Source of the DNA: Rhodocyclales bacterium
GTDB taxonomy: Bacteria; Pseudomonadota; Gammaproteobacteria; Burkholderiales; Rhodocyclaceae
NCBI GenBank assembly: GCA_016235765.1
Contig: JACRIZ010000099.1
Span: 1-38,197, forward strand
Direction of reading: 5' to 3'
DNA: 38,197 nucleotides
Positions within the stretch are counted from its first letter, which is position 1; each line of letters opens with the position of its first letter. The notes under the pieces are model-generated. The model saw only the letters and a list, made by a program, of their open reading frames with translations. It was not told where the DNA came from and made no database searches. A program made the translations under genes and the position numbers. Below, one piece after another: positions 16,922-24,365 of this stretch.

Positions 16922-19433
16922 TGGTTGCCTCCTTGTCGCCGGCACACCAGGCATGCCAGGCCTGCCGGTATGCCGTTTCGATGTCGCGTGCGGCGCGCGG
17001 CGCGTCGCACAGTTCGCTGGCCGCCATCCTGGTGCGCATGCCGGCCCGCAATTCCGCGAGACCCGGCCGATCCAGGGCCAGGGCGGCGGCGCGGGCGACG
17101 AACTCCGCGTCGGAGCCGGTGGCGAGGTCCGGCAGCCCCACGGCGGAAAGCAGGGTCAAGCCCTGGCGCGAAGCGTGGTTCTCGCCGATCAGGCTGACCA
17201 CCGGCACGCCCATCCAGAGCGCCTCGCAGGTGGTGGTCACGCCGTTGTAGGGCCAGGTGTCCAGCGCCACGTGGATTCGGTTGTACTGCGCCAGGTGGTC
17301 GCCGGTACCGGCTTCCCAGCCGAGCAGGTCGAGCCGTTCTTCGTCGATGCCCTGCGCCACGAACCGCTCGTGCAGCGATGCGCGCACGGCGGCGTCGACC
17401 AGCGGCCGCGTCTTCACCCGCAACCGCGAGCCGGGCACCGCTTTCAGCACCGCCGACCACAGGGCGATGGTGCGCGGGCTCATCTTGGCGAGGTTGTTGA
17501 AACTGCCGAACGTGATCGGGCCGTCCGGCAGCGGCCCGACGGCCGGCGCTTCCGCCGGCGGCCCGTAGCAGACGTAGCAGGCGGGCAGCCGCAGCGGCTT
17601 CTCGACCTGCCACTGCTCGGCGCCCGGCTGGTCGACCCGGTGGTCGGTGATGCGCCAGTCGATCGCCTCGACGCCGGTCGAGGTGAGGTAGCCCAGCCAG
17701 CTCATCTGCACCGGCGCAGGCTTTCTGGCGAATGCTTCGAGGCGGTTTCCTGCCGTATGGCCCGCCAGGTCCACCAGGATGTCGATGCGGTCGTCGCGCA
17801 CGCGCTGGGCAAACCCTTCGTCGCTCAGGCCGATCACGTCCACCCATTGATCGCAGCGCGACTTGATCCTGGCGGTGACGGCATCGCTGATGGCGTGGTT
17901 GTGGTAGCCGACGATCTCGATCGCCCCGTGGTCGTGGGCGCGCAGTACCGGGTCGATGAACCAGGCTACGGAATGGGCGCGGAAGTCGGGCGAGACGTAG
18001 CCGACCCGCAGCCGCCGGCCCGGGTCACGGTCATTGGCGTGCGGCAGCGCAGCCGATGCCAGCGGCCGGGCCAACCGTTCGCCATACTCGCGATGCGGCG
18101 CGAACACCGCCGCCCGGTCCGCCCGGTCCACATAGTTGATCGTCATGCAGAGCCCGGCGATCGCCGCGGGATGATCCGGCCGGATTTCGATGGCGCGGCG
18201 GTAGTGCAGGATGGCTTCGTCCGCGCGCGCGAAATCGAGCAGGGTACCGCCAAGATTGATATGGCCCTCGGGCAGCAGGGGATCGATTTCGAGGGTCTTG
18301 TAGGCATACGCGAGGGCCTTTTCGAGTTGTCCGAAGCGCTTGTTGGCGCCGCACAGGTTGGCATAGGCCGGCGCCATGGCGGGAAGCAGCTCGACCACCC
18401 GCTCCAGCGCGGCGATCGCCAGGGCGTGCTGATCGAGATCGAGCATGATGAGACCGATGGAAAAGTTCGCCTGGGCGGCTTCCGGATCGATCTGCAGCGC
18501 CCGCTGGGCGCAAGCCAGCGCCTCCTGCCGTTCGCCGAGGTTCCTGAGCACCTCGGAGAGGTTGCAGAGGGCCTGGACATGTTCGGAATCGATGGCCAGA
18601 CCGGTACGGAAGGCAAGCGACGCGGCAGCATGGTCCTTGCGCGCGCGCAGCATGTAGCCGACGTGGAAATGGGCCTCCGCGTTGTCCGGCTGGCACTCGG
18701 CCGCCTTGCGGAAGGCAGCCAGCGCCTCGTCATCCTCGCCGCCGCGCGCCAGCGACTCGCCCAGCGCGAACCAGGCCTTGCCGTAGGCTGGAGCACAAGC
18801 GACGGCCTTGCGGTAGCATGCCGTCGCCTCGGGCAGGTCCTTGCGCCGGGTCGCCTGGTTGCCGAGCTCGTACCAGGCCTCGGCGAGGCGCGGATTCAGC
18901 TCGAGGGCGCGGCGATGGCACGCCTCGGCATCGTCATGCCGATCGCGCTGAATCAGGAGATTGCCGAGGTTGTGATGTGCCTCGGCCATGGTCGGCGCCA
19001 GCGCGGCGGCGCGACGGTAGGCCGTTTCCGCCTCATCCAGACTCCCGGCGGCGCGCAGCGCGATGCCGAGGCTGACCTGGATGTCGGCCCGGGCCGGTTC
19101 GACCTTGAGCGCACGGCGGTAGGCGGCCACCGCTTCCTCGGCCCGGCCGGCGGCACGCAGGACGCGCCCCAGCGTCGCCAGGCAGTGGGCGGACTTCGGC
19201 GCCAGGCGAGCGGCCTCCCGGGCCAGGCCGACCGCCGCTTCCGGATCGTTGCGCGCCTGGGCGATCACGGCGAGCGAACTGTACGCGGCGGCGTTCTTCG
19301 GCGCAGCCTGAAGGATCTGCTGCAGCAGTTGCGCGGCCTGGTCCAGGTTGCCCGCCCGCAGGTGCACGTCGGAGAGCTCCTGCAGCCGTGCAAGCCCGAA
19401 TGCATCGCGGGTCGATCCCGCCTGAAAGTTCAT
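16908..19433 (-). CDS. TPR-repeat GT41 glycosyltransferase (SPINDLY/O-GlcNAc-transferase-like), copy 2
   Basis: 841 aa, a divergent paralogue of the gene directly downstream. TPR units fill roughly residues 15-430. The GT41 domain covers about 470-830, with RVGYVSPDFRAHSVAWF, VDLAGHTAGNR, ARKPAPVQMSWLGYLTSTG, FGSFNNLAKMSPRTIALW and LDTWPYNGVTTTCEALWMG. All expected motifs, including both His positions and the Lys of FNNLAKM, are present. I favour the ATG at 19433 (AGGA 5 nt upstream) over one two codons earlier. It begins 26 nt after the CTERM/YjbR-like gene. The catalytic domains of the two copies are closer to each other than the TPR arrays are, which suggests duplication and different protein partners. 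Confidence 0.9.
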   Translation of the reverse strand: MNFQAGSTRDAFGLARLQELSDVHLRAGNLDQAAQLLQQILQAAPKNAAAYSSLAVIAQARNDPEAAVGLAREAARLAPKSAHCLATLGRVLRAAGRAEEAVAAYRRALKVEPARADIQVSLGIALRAAGSLDEAETAYRRAAALAPTMAEAHHNLGNLLIQRDRHDDAEACHRRALELNPRLAEAWYELGNQATRRKDLPEATACYRKAVACAPAYGKAWFALGESLARGGEDDEALAAFRKAAECQPDNAEAHFHVGYMLRARKDHAAASLAFRTGLAIDSEHVQALCNLSEVLRNLGERQEALACAQRALQIDPEAAQANFSIGLIMLDLDQHALAIAALERVVELLPAMAPAYANLCGANKRFGQLEKALAYAYKTLEIDPLLPEGHINLGGTLLDFARADEAILHYRRAIEIRPDHPAAIAGLCMTINYVDRADRAAVFAPHREYGERLARPLASAALPHANDRDPGRRLRVGYVSPDFRAHSVAWFIDPVLRAHDHGAIEIVGYHNHAISDAVTARIKSRCDQWVDVIGLSDEGFAQRVRDDRIDILVDLAGHTAGNRLEAFARKPAPVQMSWLGYLTSTGVEAIDWRITDHRVDQPGAEQWQVEKPLRLPACYVCYGPPAEAPAVGPLPDGPITFGSFNNLAKMSPRTIALWSAVLKAVPGSRLRVKTRPLVDAAVRASLHERFVAQGIDEERLDLLGWEAGTGDHLAQYNRIHVALDTWPYNGVTTTCEALWMGVPVVSLIGENHASRQGLTLLSAVGLPDLATGSDAEFVARAAALALDRPGLAELRAGMRTRMAASELCDAPRAARDIETAYRQAWHAWCAGDKEATSAGL
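16928..16934 (-). promoter_or_regulatory. Strong Shine-Dalgarno that sets a GTG start
   Basis: AAGGAGG on the minus strand, 6 nt before the GTG at 16921 and inside the 3' end of the preceding gene. It overrules the longer frame that opens at 16954. Confidence 0.8.
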
Positions 19434-19459
19434 TGTCATCCTGCCGTCCGGTGAAAGGC

Positions 19460-20425
19460 CTAAGCGCCTTCCGGCTCCGCCGCGGGGTACTCGCGCGGTT
19501 CGTCGGCGACCCGGGTCGAGTCCCGCAGTGCCTGCTCATAGGCCTCGAGGGCCAGGCGCACCAGGACTTCGCCGTAGCCCTGATGGCAAATGAGCCAGCT
19601 CCGTTTCGGCTGCCGCTCCTGCTTCGGATTCCAGTATTCGAGCTGCGGCAGTTCGGCCAGCATGCGAACCGCCCCATATTCGCCGACGCGGAACGCGATG
19701 CCGCCGCGTTCGCCGTCGTCAAGGGCCAGGAACGGGCGCTTGCCGAACTTGACGCAAGACATCCCGAAGCGTCGCCCGGGGACGACGTCAGGTTGCTCGG
19801 CCAGCGCCCCCGCAAGTTCCGCGAAGCGTTGCGCCATCGAGTTGGCCGGGCACTGCAGCCGGGGCGGCACATCCGCGGGACCGCCCATCCCGTTCGAATC
19901 CGGCTGCCCTCCTCCGCTGGCGTTCGCACCCTCGCCGGATTGCCCGCCCGCCGCCTTGCAATCGATGCGCTCGCGCAGCACCGCGCGCAGGCGCCGGCGC
20001 GACAGCTTCCTTCGCTCGGGTCTGCTTGCCGAGTCGGTCATCGCGCGTCGCCGGTCGCGGCGCCGCCACGCACTGATCCGGCGCCGCGCCAGCCCCAGCG
20101 CGGCCAGGCCGGTACCGAACATCCAGATGGCGGCCGGCACCGGCAGCGGCAAACTCGGCTTGTCCGTTCCTGCTTCGGCAAGGTCCGACGGGCCCACCGC
20201 CCCGCTGTGGCCATGCGGCCGCGAACCGACGGAGAACATGCCAAACCATGAATCAGGGCCGCGCTCGTGGCCCTTGAACTGATGCGTCCACTCGTGGCCG
20301 CTGCCGGCAGTCGTCTCGACCGGCGCGGCATGTGACGGCTCGACGACGCCGAGCATTAGCAGGACCGAGAGGAGTCCCGTGAGGAAGACTGCAAAGCGGG
20401 TTCGGTTGTCTCGACTTAGCGGCAT
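19460..20425 (-). CDS. Signal peptide + mid-protein VPLPA/PEP-CTERM-like anchor + C-terminal YjbR/TfoX-like domain
   Basis: About 321 aa from the ATG at 20425; the frame stays open to a GTG at 20533 that overlaps the regulator stop. Residues 1-34 are a signal peptide (RFAVFLTGLLSVLLMLGVV). A short His/Gly-rich stretch is followed at about 92-116 by LPLPVPAAIWMFGTG, a hydrophobic segment and ARRR, which looks like a complete CTERM sorting tail. Instead of ending there, the frame continues for about 200 residues: a very basic stretch (WRRRDRRRA), then a Gly/Ser linker. The last domain is at about 192-304 (GRRFGMSCVKFGKRPFLALDDG, GIAFRVG, KRSWLICHQGYGEVL), loosely like YjbR/MmcQ or TfoX N-terminal domains. 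No in-frame stop separates the parts; an ATG at 20041 could start a separate product but lacks a clear Shine-Dalgarno. Confidence 0.65.
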   Translation of the reverse strand: MPLSRDNRTRFAVFLTGLLSVLLMLGVVEPSHAAPVETTAGSGHEWTHQFKGHERGPDSWFGMFSVGSRPHGHSGAVGPSDLAEAGTDKPSLPLPVPAAIWMFGTGLAALGLARRRISAWRRRDRRRAMTDSASRPERRKLSRRRLRAVLRERIDCKAAGGQSGEGANASGGGQPDSNGMGGPADVPPRLQCPANSMAQRFAELAGALAEQPDVVPGRRFGMSCVKFGKRPFLALDDGERGGIAFRVGEYGAVRMLAELPQLEYWNPKQERQPKRSWLICHQGYGEVLVRLALEAYEQALRDSTRVADEPREYPAAEPEGA

Positions 20426-20529
20426 ATTCACGACGACGGAGTCAGCAGCGCGCAGTGTGCGGGATCGAGATTGCAGCCGAGTGACCGCGCGACGCATTGC
20501 CTCCGATCCAGGTCCGGGTCTCGCATTCG

Positions 20530-21291
20530 TCACTGGGCGCGATACGCCAGGAGGCCATGGGAGATGGCCTGCGCCACTGCGTGGCTGCGCGAGCGTGCAT
20601 TCAGCTTGCGGAAGATATTCTTGACGTGATTGCGCACGGTGTACGGACTCAGGCTGAGGTGCTCGGCGATGGCACCGGTCTTGTGGCCATCCTTGATCAA
20701 ATAGAGGATTTCGATCTCCCGTGCGGTAACGAGTCCGCTTCGCTCAAGCCGCTCGCCGGGTCGTGCCTCCTCATTCAGGACACGACAATACGTCGCGTAT
20801 ACACATGGCAGCAGCAGATCGAGGATGTAGGCGGTTCGCTCCGACCGGTCGAGGCTGGTCCGGCTGAAGCAAAAGAAGCCGCCCCCCTGAGGCTCGATGC
20901 CGCGTACGCCATGGCCGATGAGATTGCGCAACTCGAGTTCCTTGAGGCGCTCGGCCATTTCGTCGTCATCGGCTTCCGGGAGCAGGAATTGGGGCAGCCC
21001 GCTTGCCTCCCATTGGCGCATCAGCGTCGGGACCAATGCGTCGTCGCCGTAGCAACTGGTCTCGAAATGGCTTTGCTCGAAGTAGCGGCAACTGGAGAAA
21101 TGGCGAACCTGGGGGCAGCGCCAGGCCCCGCCGCCGGCGACGCAAATCATGATGTCGTGCGGTATGAGCGCCTGCAGCGCGCCCTGTGTCCAGAGAAAGA
21201 ATCCTACCGAGTTGCGGACTCGCAGCGAGGCCTCGATCGCGGACAGAACGCGCTCCCGGTCTTCGGAGTCAAGCATCACTGTCGGTGTCAT
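20530..21291 (-). CDS. LuxR-family transcriptional regulator, EpsA-like
   Basis: 253 aa. The C-terminal LuxR/GerE helix-turn-helix is at 187-245 (LVTAREIEILYLIKDG, AIAEHLSLSPYTVRNHVKNI). The N-terminal part (SAIEASLRVRNSVGFFLWTQGALQALIPHDIMI) resembles EpsA, the regulator linked to exosortase and exopolysaccharide loci of betaproteobacteria. It is not a typical autoinducer-binding domain, and no receiver domain is present. It is the first gene of a minus-strand run that continues into the CTERM fusion, two OGT-like genes and dsbC. It is divergent from the His-rich CTERM gene, so both sides may be under its control. Shine-Dalgarno upstream is weak, and an ATG five codons inside is an alternative. 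Confidence 0.85.
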   Translation of the reverse strand: MTPTVMLDSEDRERVLSAIEASLRVRNSVGFFLWTQGALQALIPHDIMICVAGGGAWRCPQVRHFSSCRYFEQSHFETSCYGDDALVPTLMRQWEASGLPQFLLPEADDDEMAERLKELELRNLIGHGVRGIEPQGGGFFCFSRTSLDRSERTAYILDLLLPCVYATYCRVLNEEARPGERLERSGLVTAREIEILYLIKDGHKTGAIAEHLSLSPYTVRNHVKNIFRKLNARSRSHAVAQAISHGLLAYRAQ

Positions 21292-21349
21292 GAGTTTGTC
21301 CGGTGCTCACATGCATTGCTCGATTCGGCGGGCCATCGTAAGAGCGGTA

Positions 21350-21372
21350 CATGACAGCGATGTGATGTCATG
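21350..21372. promoter_or_regulatory. Inverted repeat in the 272-bp divergent region, candidate operator
   Basis: CATGACA (21350-21356) and TGTCATG (21366-21372) form perfect 7-bp arms around 9 nt, about 60 nt upstream of the EpsA-like start. The same region has a direct repeat CGCTTGCA at 21471-21478 and 21485-21492. Either may bind a regulator; this is position-based inference only. Confidence 0.35.
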
Positions 21373-21563
21373 ACTACGCGGTCGGAATCCTGCGATCAAC
21401 CGCTTCCATACTGGCACCCGGGCATTTCGGCGCTCTGGAGCATATGGCCCGTTTGGGTCATGTCGGCCAACGCTTGCAGGATGACGCTTGCAACGTGGCT
21501 CGGCTAGGATCGTGGCCGTTGCGCGGCGAATGTGCCGCCACTGGCCTTACTGGAGAATTGTTC

Positions 21564-22184
21564 ATGCAAATTCGCGGCGTACTGCGTACAGCACTCTTCC
21601 TTTCCCTCATGTCGGCGGCCGCAGCCAATGCGTCCACGCTGACCTTGTCCAGGTGTATCGGCGATTCGGATCCTTGCAGCCTATCGCTCCCCGACCCCGC
21701 ATTTGTTGCGCGCGAGACACGGCTGGAGCCAGGCGCCAACATCGAACTTGTTGCGGGCGAGATACGAGTGGTGCGAGGTGCCAATTTCGATCTGGGTGCC
21801 AACCTTGTTTTGAGCCCCGGTCGCGGCGTGCTCCAGCCACTCGATGATTCGAACAACCGGTACGAAAGCCATGCTCCGCGGAAAGGGGGCCAAATCCAGA
21901 TCCGTGATGATCGCGACGGTTTGCCAAGCCTGCAAGTGACGAACTGGGGGCATGAATCGCGCAATTGGACCCAAGCCGATGCCCTGCAGTTCGTGAAGGA
22001 CTGGGCATGGCGCCATCACGAGCGCGACTTCGACGAGTTCCGTCGCTGGCGCCACGAGCATGGCCATCACGATCGTGGCGATTGCGATGACGACTTGCCG
22101 AAGCCCGTGCCGCTGCCCGGCGCGGCATTGCTGTTCGGCCCGGCACTGCTGATGCTGCGCGCCGTTCAGCGCCGCAATGCCTGA
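21564..22184 (+). CDS. His-rich secreted protein with VPLP-CTERM sorting tail
   Basis: 206 aa. GGAG lies 9 nt before the ATG. Signal peptide at 1-23 (RTALFLSLMSAAAANA). The body repeats short beta-type phrases (ARETRLEPGANIELVAGEIRV, VVRGANFDLGANLVLSPG). A charged, His/Asp-rich segment at about 150-178 (WRHHERDFDEF, HEHGHHDRGDCDDD) could bind metal. The tail (180-206) is KPVPLPGAALLFGPALL, then QRRNA, a VPLPA-type CTERM signal for exosortase processing. The stop overlaps the protease start by 8 nt. It is divergent from the EpsA-like regulator. Function unknown. Confidence 0.82.
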   Translation: MQIRGVLRTALFLSLMSAAAANASTLTLSRCIGDSDPCSLSLPDPAFVARETRLEPGANIELVAGEIRVVRGANFDLGANLVLSPGRGVLQPLDDSNNRYESHAPRKGGQIQIRDDRDGLPSLQVTNWGHESRNWTQADALQFVKDWAWRHHERDFDEFRRWRHEHGHHDRGDCDDDLPKPVPLPGAALLFGPALLMLRAVQRRNA

Positions 22185-23073
22185 GGCCGCCATCCGGAAA
22201 AGCCGATGGGTCGGCTGGGCCCCGTTGCTTGCCGGCCTGCTGCTGCCGGCCCCGGCATCGGCCATCCTCGATGGCACGCCTGCGGAACAGGAGCCGGCGG
22301 TGGCCAGCAGCACTCTTGCCGTCGTCATCGCGGATACCAGCCAGCGCGGCCCTGATGGGCGCCCGGGCTACTACCCGAGTTCCGGCATCGTCATCGCGCC
22401 CGACTGGGTATTGACCGTCAAGCATTCCTTCGCGAAGTACAACGGCACCCAACACGTCTGGCAACTCCATCTGTCACCGCAGATCGATGCCGGTCCGGGC
22501 GGAGACCGTGTGCGCGTCGTGGAGCGCAGTCGCGTGGTCTTCCATCCGACGCTGGACCTGGCACTGGTGCGTCTCGATGCGCCGATGCCCTTTGAGTATC
22601 GGCCGGTCAAGGTGGTTTCGGCAGGTCGCCACCTGGCCCGCGAGGCGACGCTGAGCGCGCTGCTGGCGGGCTATGGTCCCGTCGGCAACCGGCACGGACC
22701 GCACCGGCTGAATTTCGTGGTCGAGCCGATCTCTGCGCTTTCCCTCGCCAACGGACCGCGCCAACCCGACCATATTCCGCGCGGACAGGCTGACAGCCAC
22801 CTGGAGATCGACCAGCGGGACGGACGCGGATCATGTCGCGGCGATTCGGGCGGGCCGGTACTCGTCAAGCTTGCCGAAGGCGGGGTCGGCCTGCTGGGCG
22901 TCATCAGCGGCAACGCCTCCTACAGCGGCGCCCACCCCTGCCTGGGCTTCACGTACGCCGTGCGCGTCGATCGGGCGCTCGCGTGGATCACTCAAGTCAC
23001 GGGCCGCTACTACGACCCGGCCTCCATGCTGCTCGTGGACGCGTTCACTTCGGCTGCGACGACTCGGCCATGA
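22177..23073 (+). CDS. Secreted trypsin-like serine protease (family S1)
   Basis: 298 aa. A signal peptide spans about 1-29 (WAPLLAGLLLPAPASA). The S1 fold is shown by ILDGTPA near the mature N-terminus, APDWVLTVKHSF with the probable catalytic His83 (TAAHC in most relatives), TLDLALVRLD with Asp127, and SCRGDSGGP with Ser224. Cys220 and Cys255 could form the disulfide near the active site. The His motif is non-canonical (VKH, no adjacent Cys), but the triad appears intact. No CTERM tail, so it is probably free in the periplasm or medium. Translation is coupled to the His-rich CTERM gene (8-nt overlap), which makes that protein its likely substrate or partner. Its 3' end overlaps the convergent pseudopilin gene by 29 nt. 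Confidence 0.9.
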   Translation: MPEAAIRKSRWVGWAPLLAGLLLPAPASAILDGTPAEQEPAVASSTLAVVIADTSQRGPDGRPGYYPSSGIVIAPDWVLTVKHSFAKYNGTQHVWQLHLSPQIDAGPGGDRVRVVERSRVVFHPTLDLALVRLDAPMPFEYRPVKVVSAGRHLAREATLSALLAGYGPVGNRHGPHRLNFVVEPISALSLANGPRQPDHIPRGQADSHLEIDQRDGRGSCRGDSGGPVLVKLAEGGVGLLGVISGNASYSGAHPCLGFTYAVRVDRALAWITQVTGRYYDPASMLLVDAFTSAATTRP

Positions 23074-23506
23074 ACCGCCAGCCGCGATAGTTCATCGCGC
23101 CGGCGAAGCCGTCTTCTCCTTCGGCGAAGTTCGCCTGCTTGCGCGGCTTGCCTTCCGACATGCTATGCACGCCGACGATCGCTTCGCCGGCCTTGATCAG
23201 ACCCCAGTCGGCCCGCCCGGTCATGGGATCGGCGTAGACCTTGCGCAAGTGGCGCAGGACGATCGGCCCACGGCGGTCCTCGAGCAGATCATCGAGGTGC
23301 AGTGGATACTGCTTGGTTTGGCCCGGGGTCGCCGCATGGTAGGCGGCAATGGCACGCGCAAATTCGCGCCCGAAGAACAGCAGGTCCTCTTCCCGTTCGC
23401 GCTGGGCGGCCGACTTCCAGACTTCGCCGGCCGAGGCGGTCAGCAGCGCCAGGAAGGCTATCGCAAACAGCAAACCGATGTAGGTGAAGCCCCGCTGCCC
23501 CGCCAT
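23045..23506 (-). CDS. Pseudopilin lacking Glu+5 (PulG-like, last gene of the secretion operon)
   Basis: 153 aa. A class III leader (MAGQRG, cleaved before FTYIG) precedes one hydrophobic helix (FTYIGLLFAIAFLALLTA). Position +5 is Gly, where structural pseudopilins have Glu. Tip components such as GspK also lack this Glu, so this may be an initiating or tip subunit, although it is much shorter than GspK. The body has VYADPMTGRADWGLIK. The start directly follows the previous stop (TAGATG), so translation is coupled. Its 3' end overlaps the protease gene on the other strand. Confidence 0.82.
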   Translation of the reverse strand: MAGQRGFTYIGLLFAIAFLALLTASAGEVWKSAAQREREEDLLFFGREFARAIAAYHAATPGQTKQYPLHLDDLLEDRRGPIVLRHLRKVYADPMTGRADWGLIKAGEAIVGVHSMSEGKPRKQANFAEGEDGFAGAMNYRGWRFMAESSQPK

Positions 23507-23884
23507 CTACCACTCCGAATAGGGAATGCCGTCGGCACCGCCGCCGGGTGCGCCGCTGCGAATGTCGTACAGGTCCCCGACCGCCGCTCCGTCGGGGGGC
23601 GGCACGAGCACCCAGGTTTCGCTGCTTTCGGTGATCGGATCCTGCGGCAATTTGCGCAGGTAGCGCTTGTCCACCAGTTCTTCCAGGTCGCCGGGATAGC
23701 GCCCGATGTCGTAGTGGTACTTGTCGATCGCATCGCGGATCACGAACAGCGTTTCGCGCAGCGAAGCATCGCGGGCGCGGTCGAGGCTGTTGAAGTAGCG
23801 CGGCGCAGCAATCGCCAGCAGGGTCGCGATGATGGCCATGACGACCAGCAGTTCGATCAGCGTGAAGCCCTTGCGCCGGGTCAT
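23507..23884 (-). CDS. GspG-like pseudopilin
   Basis: 125 aa from the ATG at 23884, just upstream of the class III leader MTRRKG and the cleavage/helix segment FTLIELLVVMAII with Glu+5. The globular part has DAIDKYHYDIGRYPGDLEEL and a conserved DPITESSETW. This resembles the major pseudopilin but lacks the Ca-binding loop of GspG at 31415-31834. The frame is open further upstream, but those codons belong to the previous gene's other frame. It is 7 nt after the preceding pseudopilin and directly abuts the next. Confidence 0.85.
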   Translation of the reverse strand: MTRRKGFTLIELLVVMAIIATLLAIAAPRYFNSLDRARDASLRETLFVIRDAIDKYHYDIGRYPGDLEELVDKRYLRKLPQDPITESSETWVLVPPPDGAAVGDLYDIRSGAPGGGADGIPYSEW

Positions 23885-23891
23885 GGTCGCA

Positions 23892-24365
23892 TCACCAGTC
23901 GCGGTATGGCAGGCCGTTGAGGCCCACCCGTTCCGTGCGCGAGTAGACGTCGAAGACGTCTTCGCCTTCCTGCGGATCGTCCGGCGGACTGGCGTAGGCC
24001 CGCTTGCCCCAGGTGTCGGCGGCGGCGACCGTCGCGTCCGTCTCCATCGGGTCGCGCGGCAGGCGGCGCAGGAAATAGATCTGCGACTTGTTCGGATTCC
24101 TGGCATCCTCGACACCGCGGACCAGCGCGTCGAGCGAAGGCGGGTAGCCGGTGGCGCCCGTCCGGCGCAGGATGCGCCCCTGGTCGTAGGCCCGCTTGTA
24201 GTCGTCGATCGCCGTTCGGATCTGCCGCAGCGACTGGCGCAACTGGTGCTCGCGGCTGCGCTGCACGGCCAGCTCCGTTACCGGCACGGCCGCGGCGGCC
24301 AGCACGCCGATGATGGCGACCACGACCGCCAGCTCGATCAGCGTGAAGCCGCGCAACTGTCGCAT
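23892..24365 (-). CDS. GspG/PulG-like pseudopilin
   Basis: 157 aa. Leader MRQLRG, then FTLIELAVVVAIIGVLAA with Glu+5, a typical N-methylated pseudopilin helix. The globular part includes AIDDYKRAYDQGRI and RRLPRDPMETDA. The start overlaps the secretin stop by one base (TAATG), so translation is coupled. It should need a prepilin peptidase encoded elsewhere. Confidence 0.86.
   Translation of the reverse strand: MRQLRGFTLIELAVVVAIIGVLAAAAVPVTELAVQRSREHQLRQSLRQIRTAIDDYKRAYDQGRILRRTGATGYPPSLDALVRGVEDARNPNKSQIYFLRRLPRDPMETDATVAAADTWGKRAYASPPDDPQEGEDVFDVYSRTERVGLNGLPYRDW

Noticed and set aside
14348..19433. DNA-level tandem repeats in the OGT-like genes
   Set aside because: The periodicity is at protein level (TPR, 34 residues). 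The nucleotide copies are diverged and do not form a satellite.
21412..21430. Sigma-54 promoter starting at TGGCAC upstream of the His-rich CTERM gene
   Set aside because: The -24 half matches but the position for TTGC carries CATT, so the -12 element is absent.
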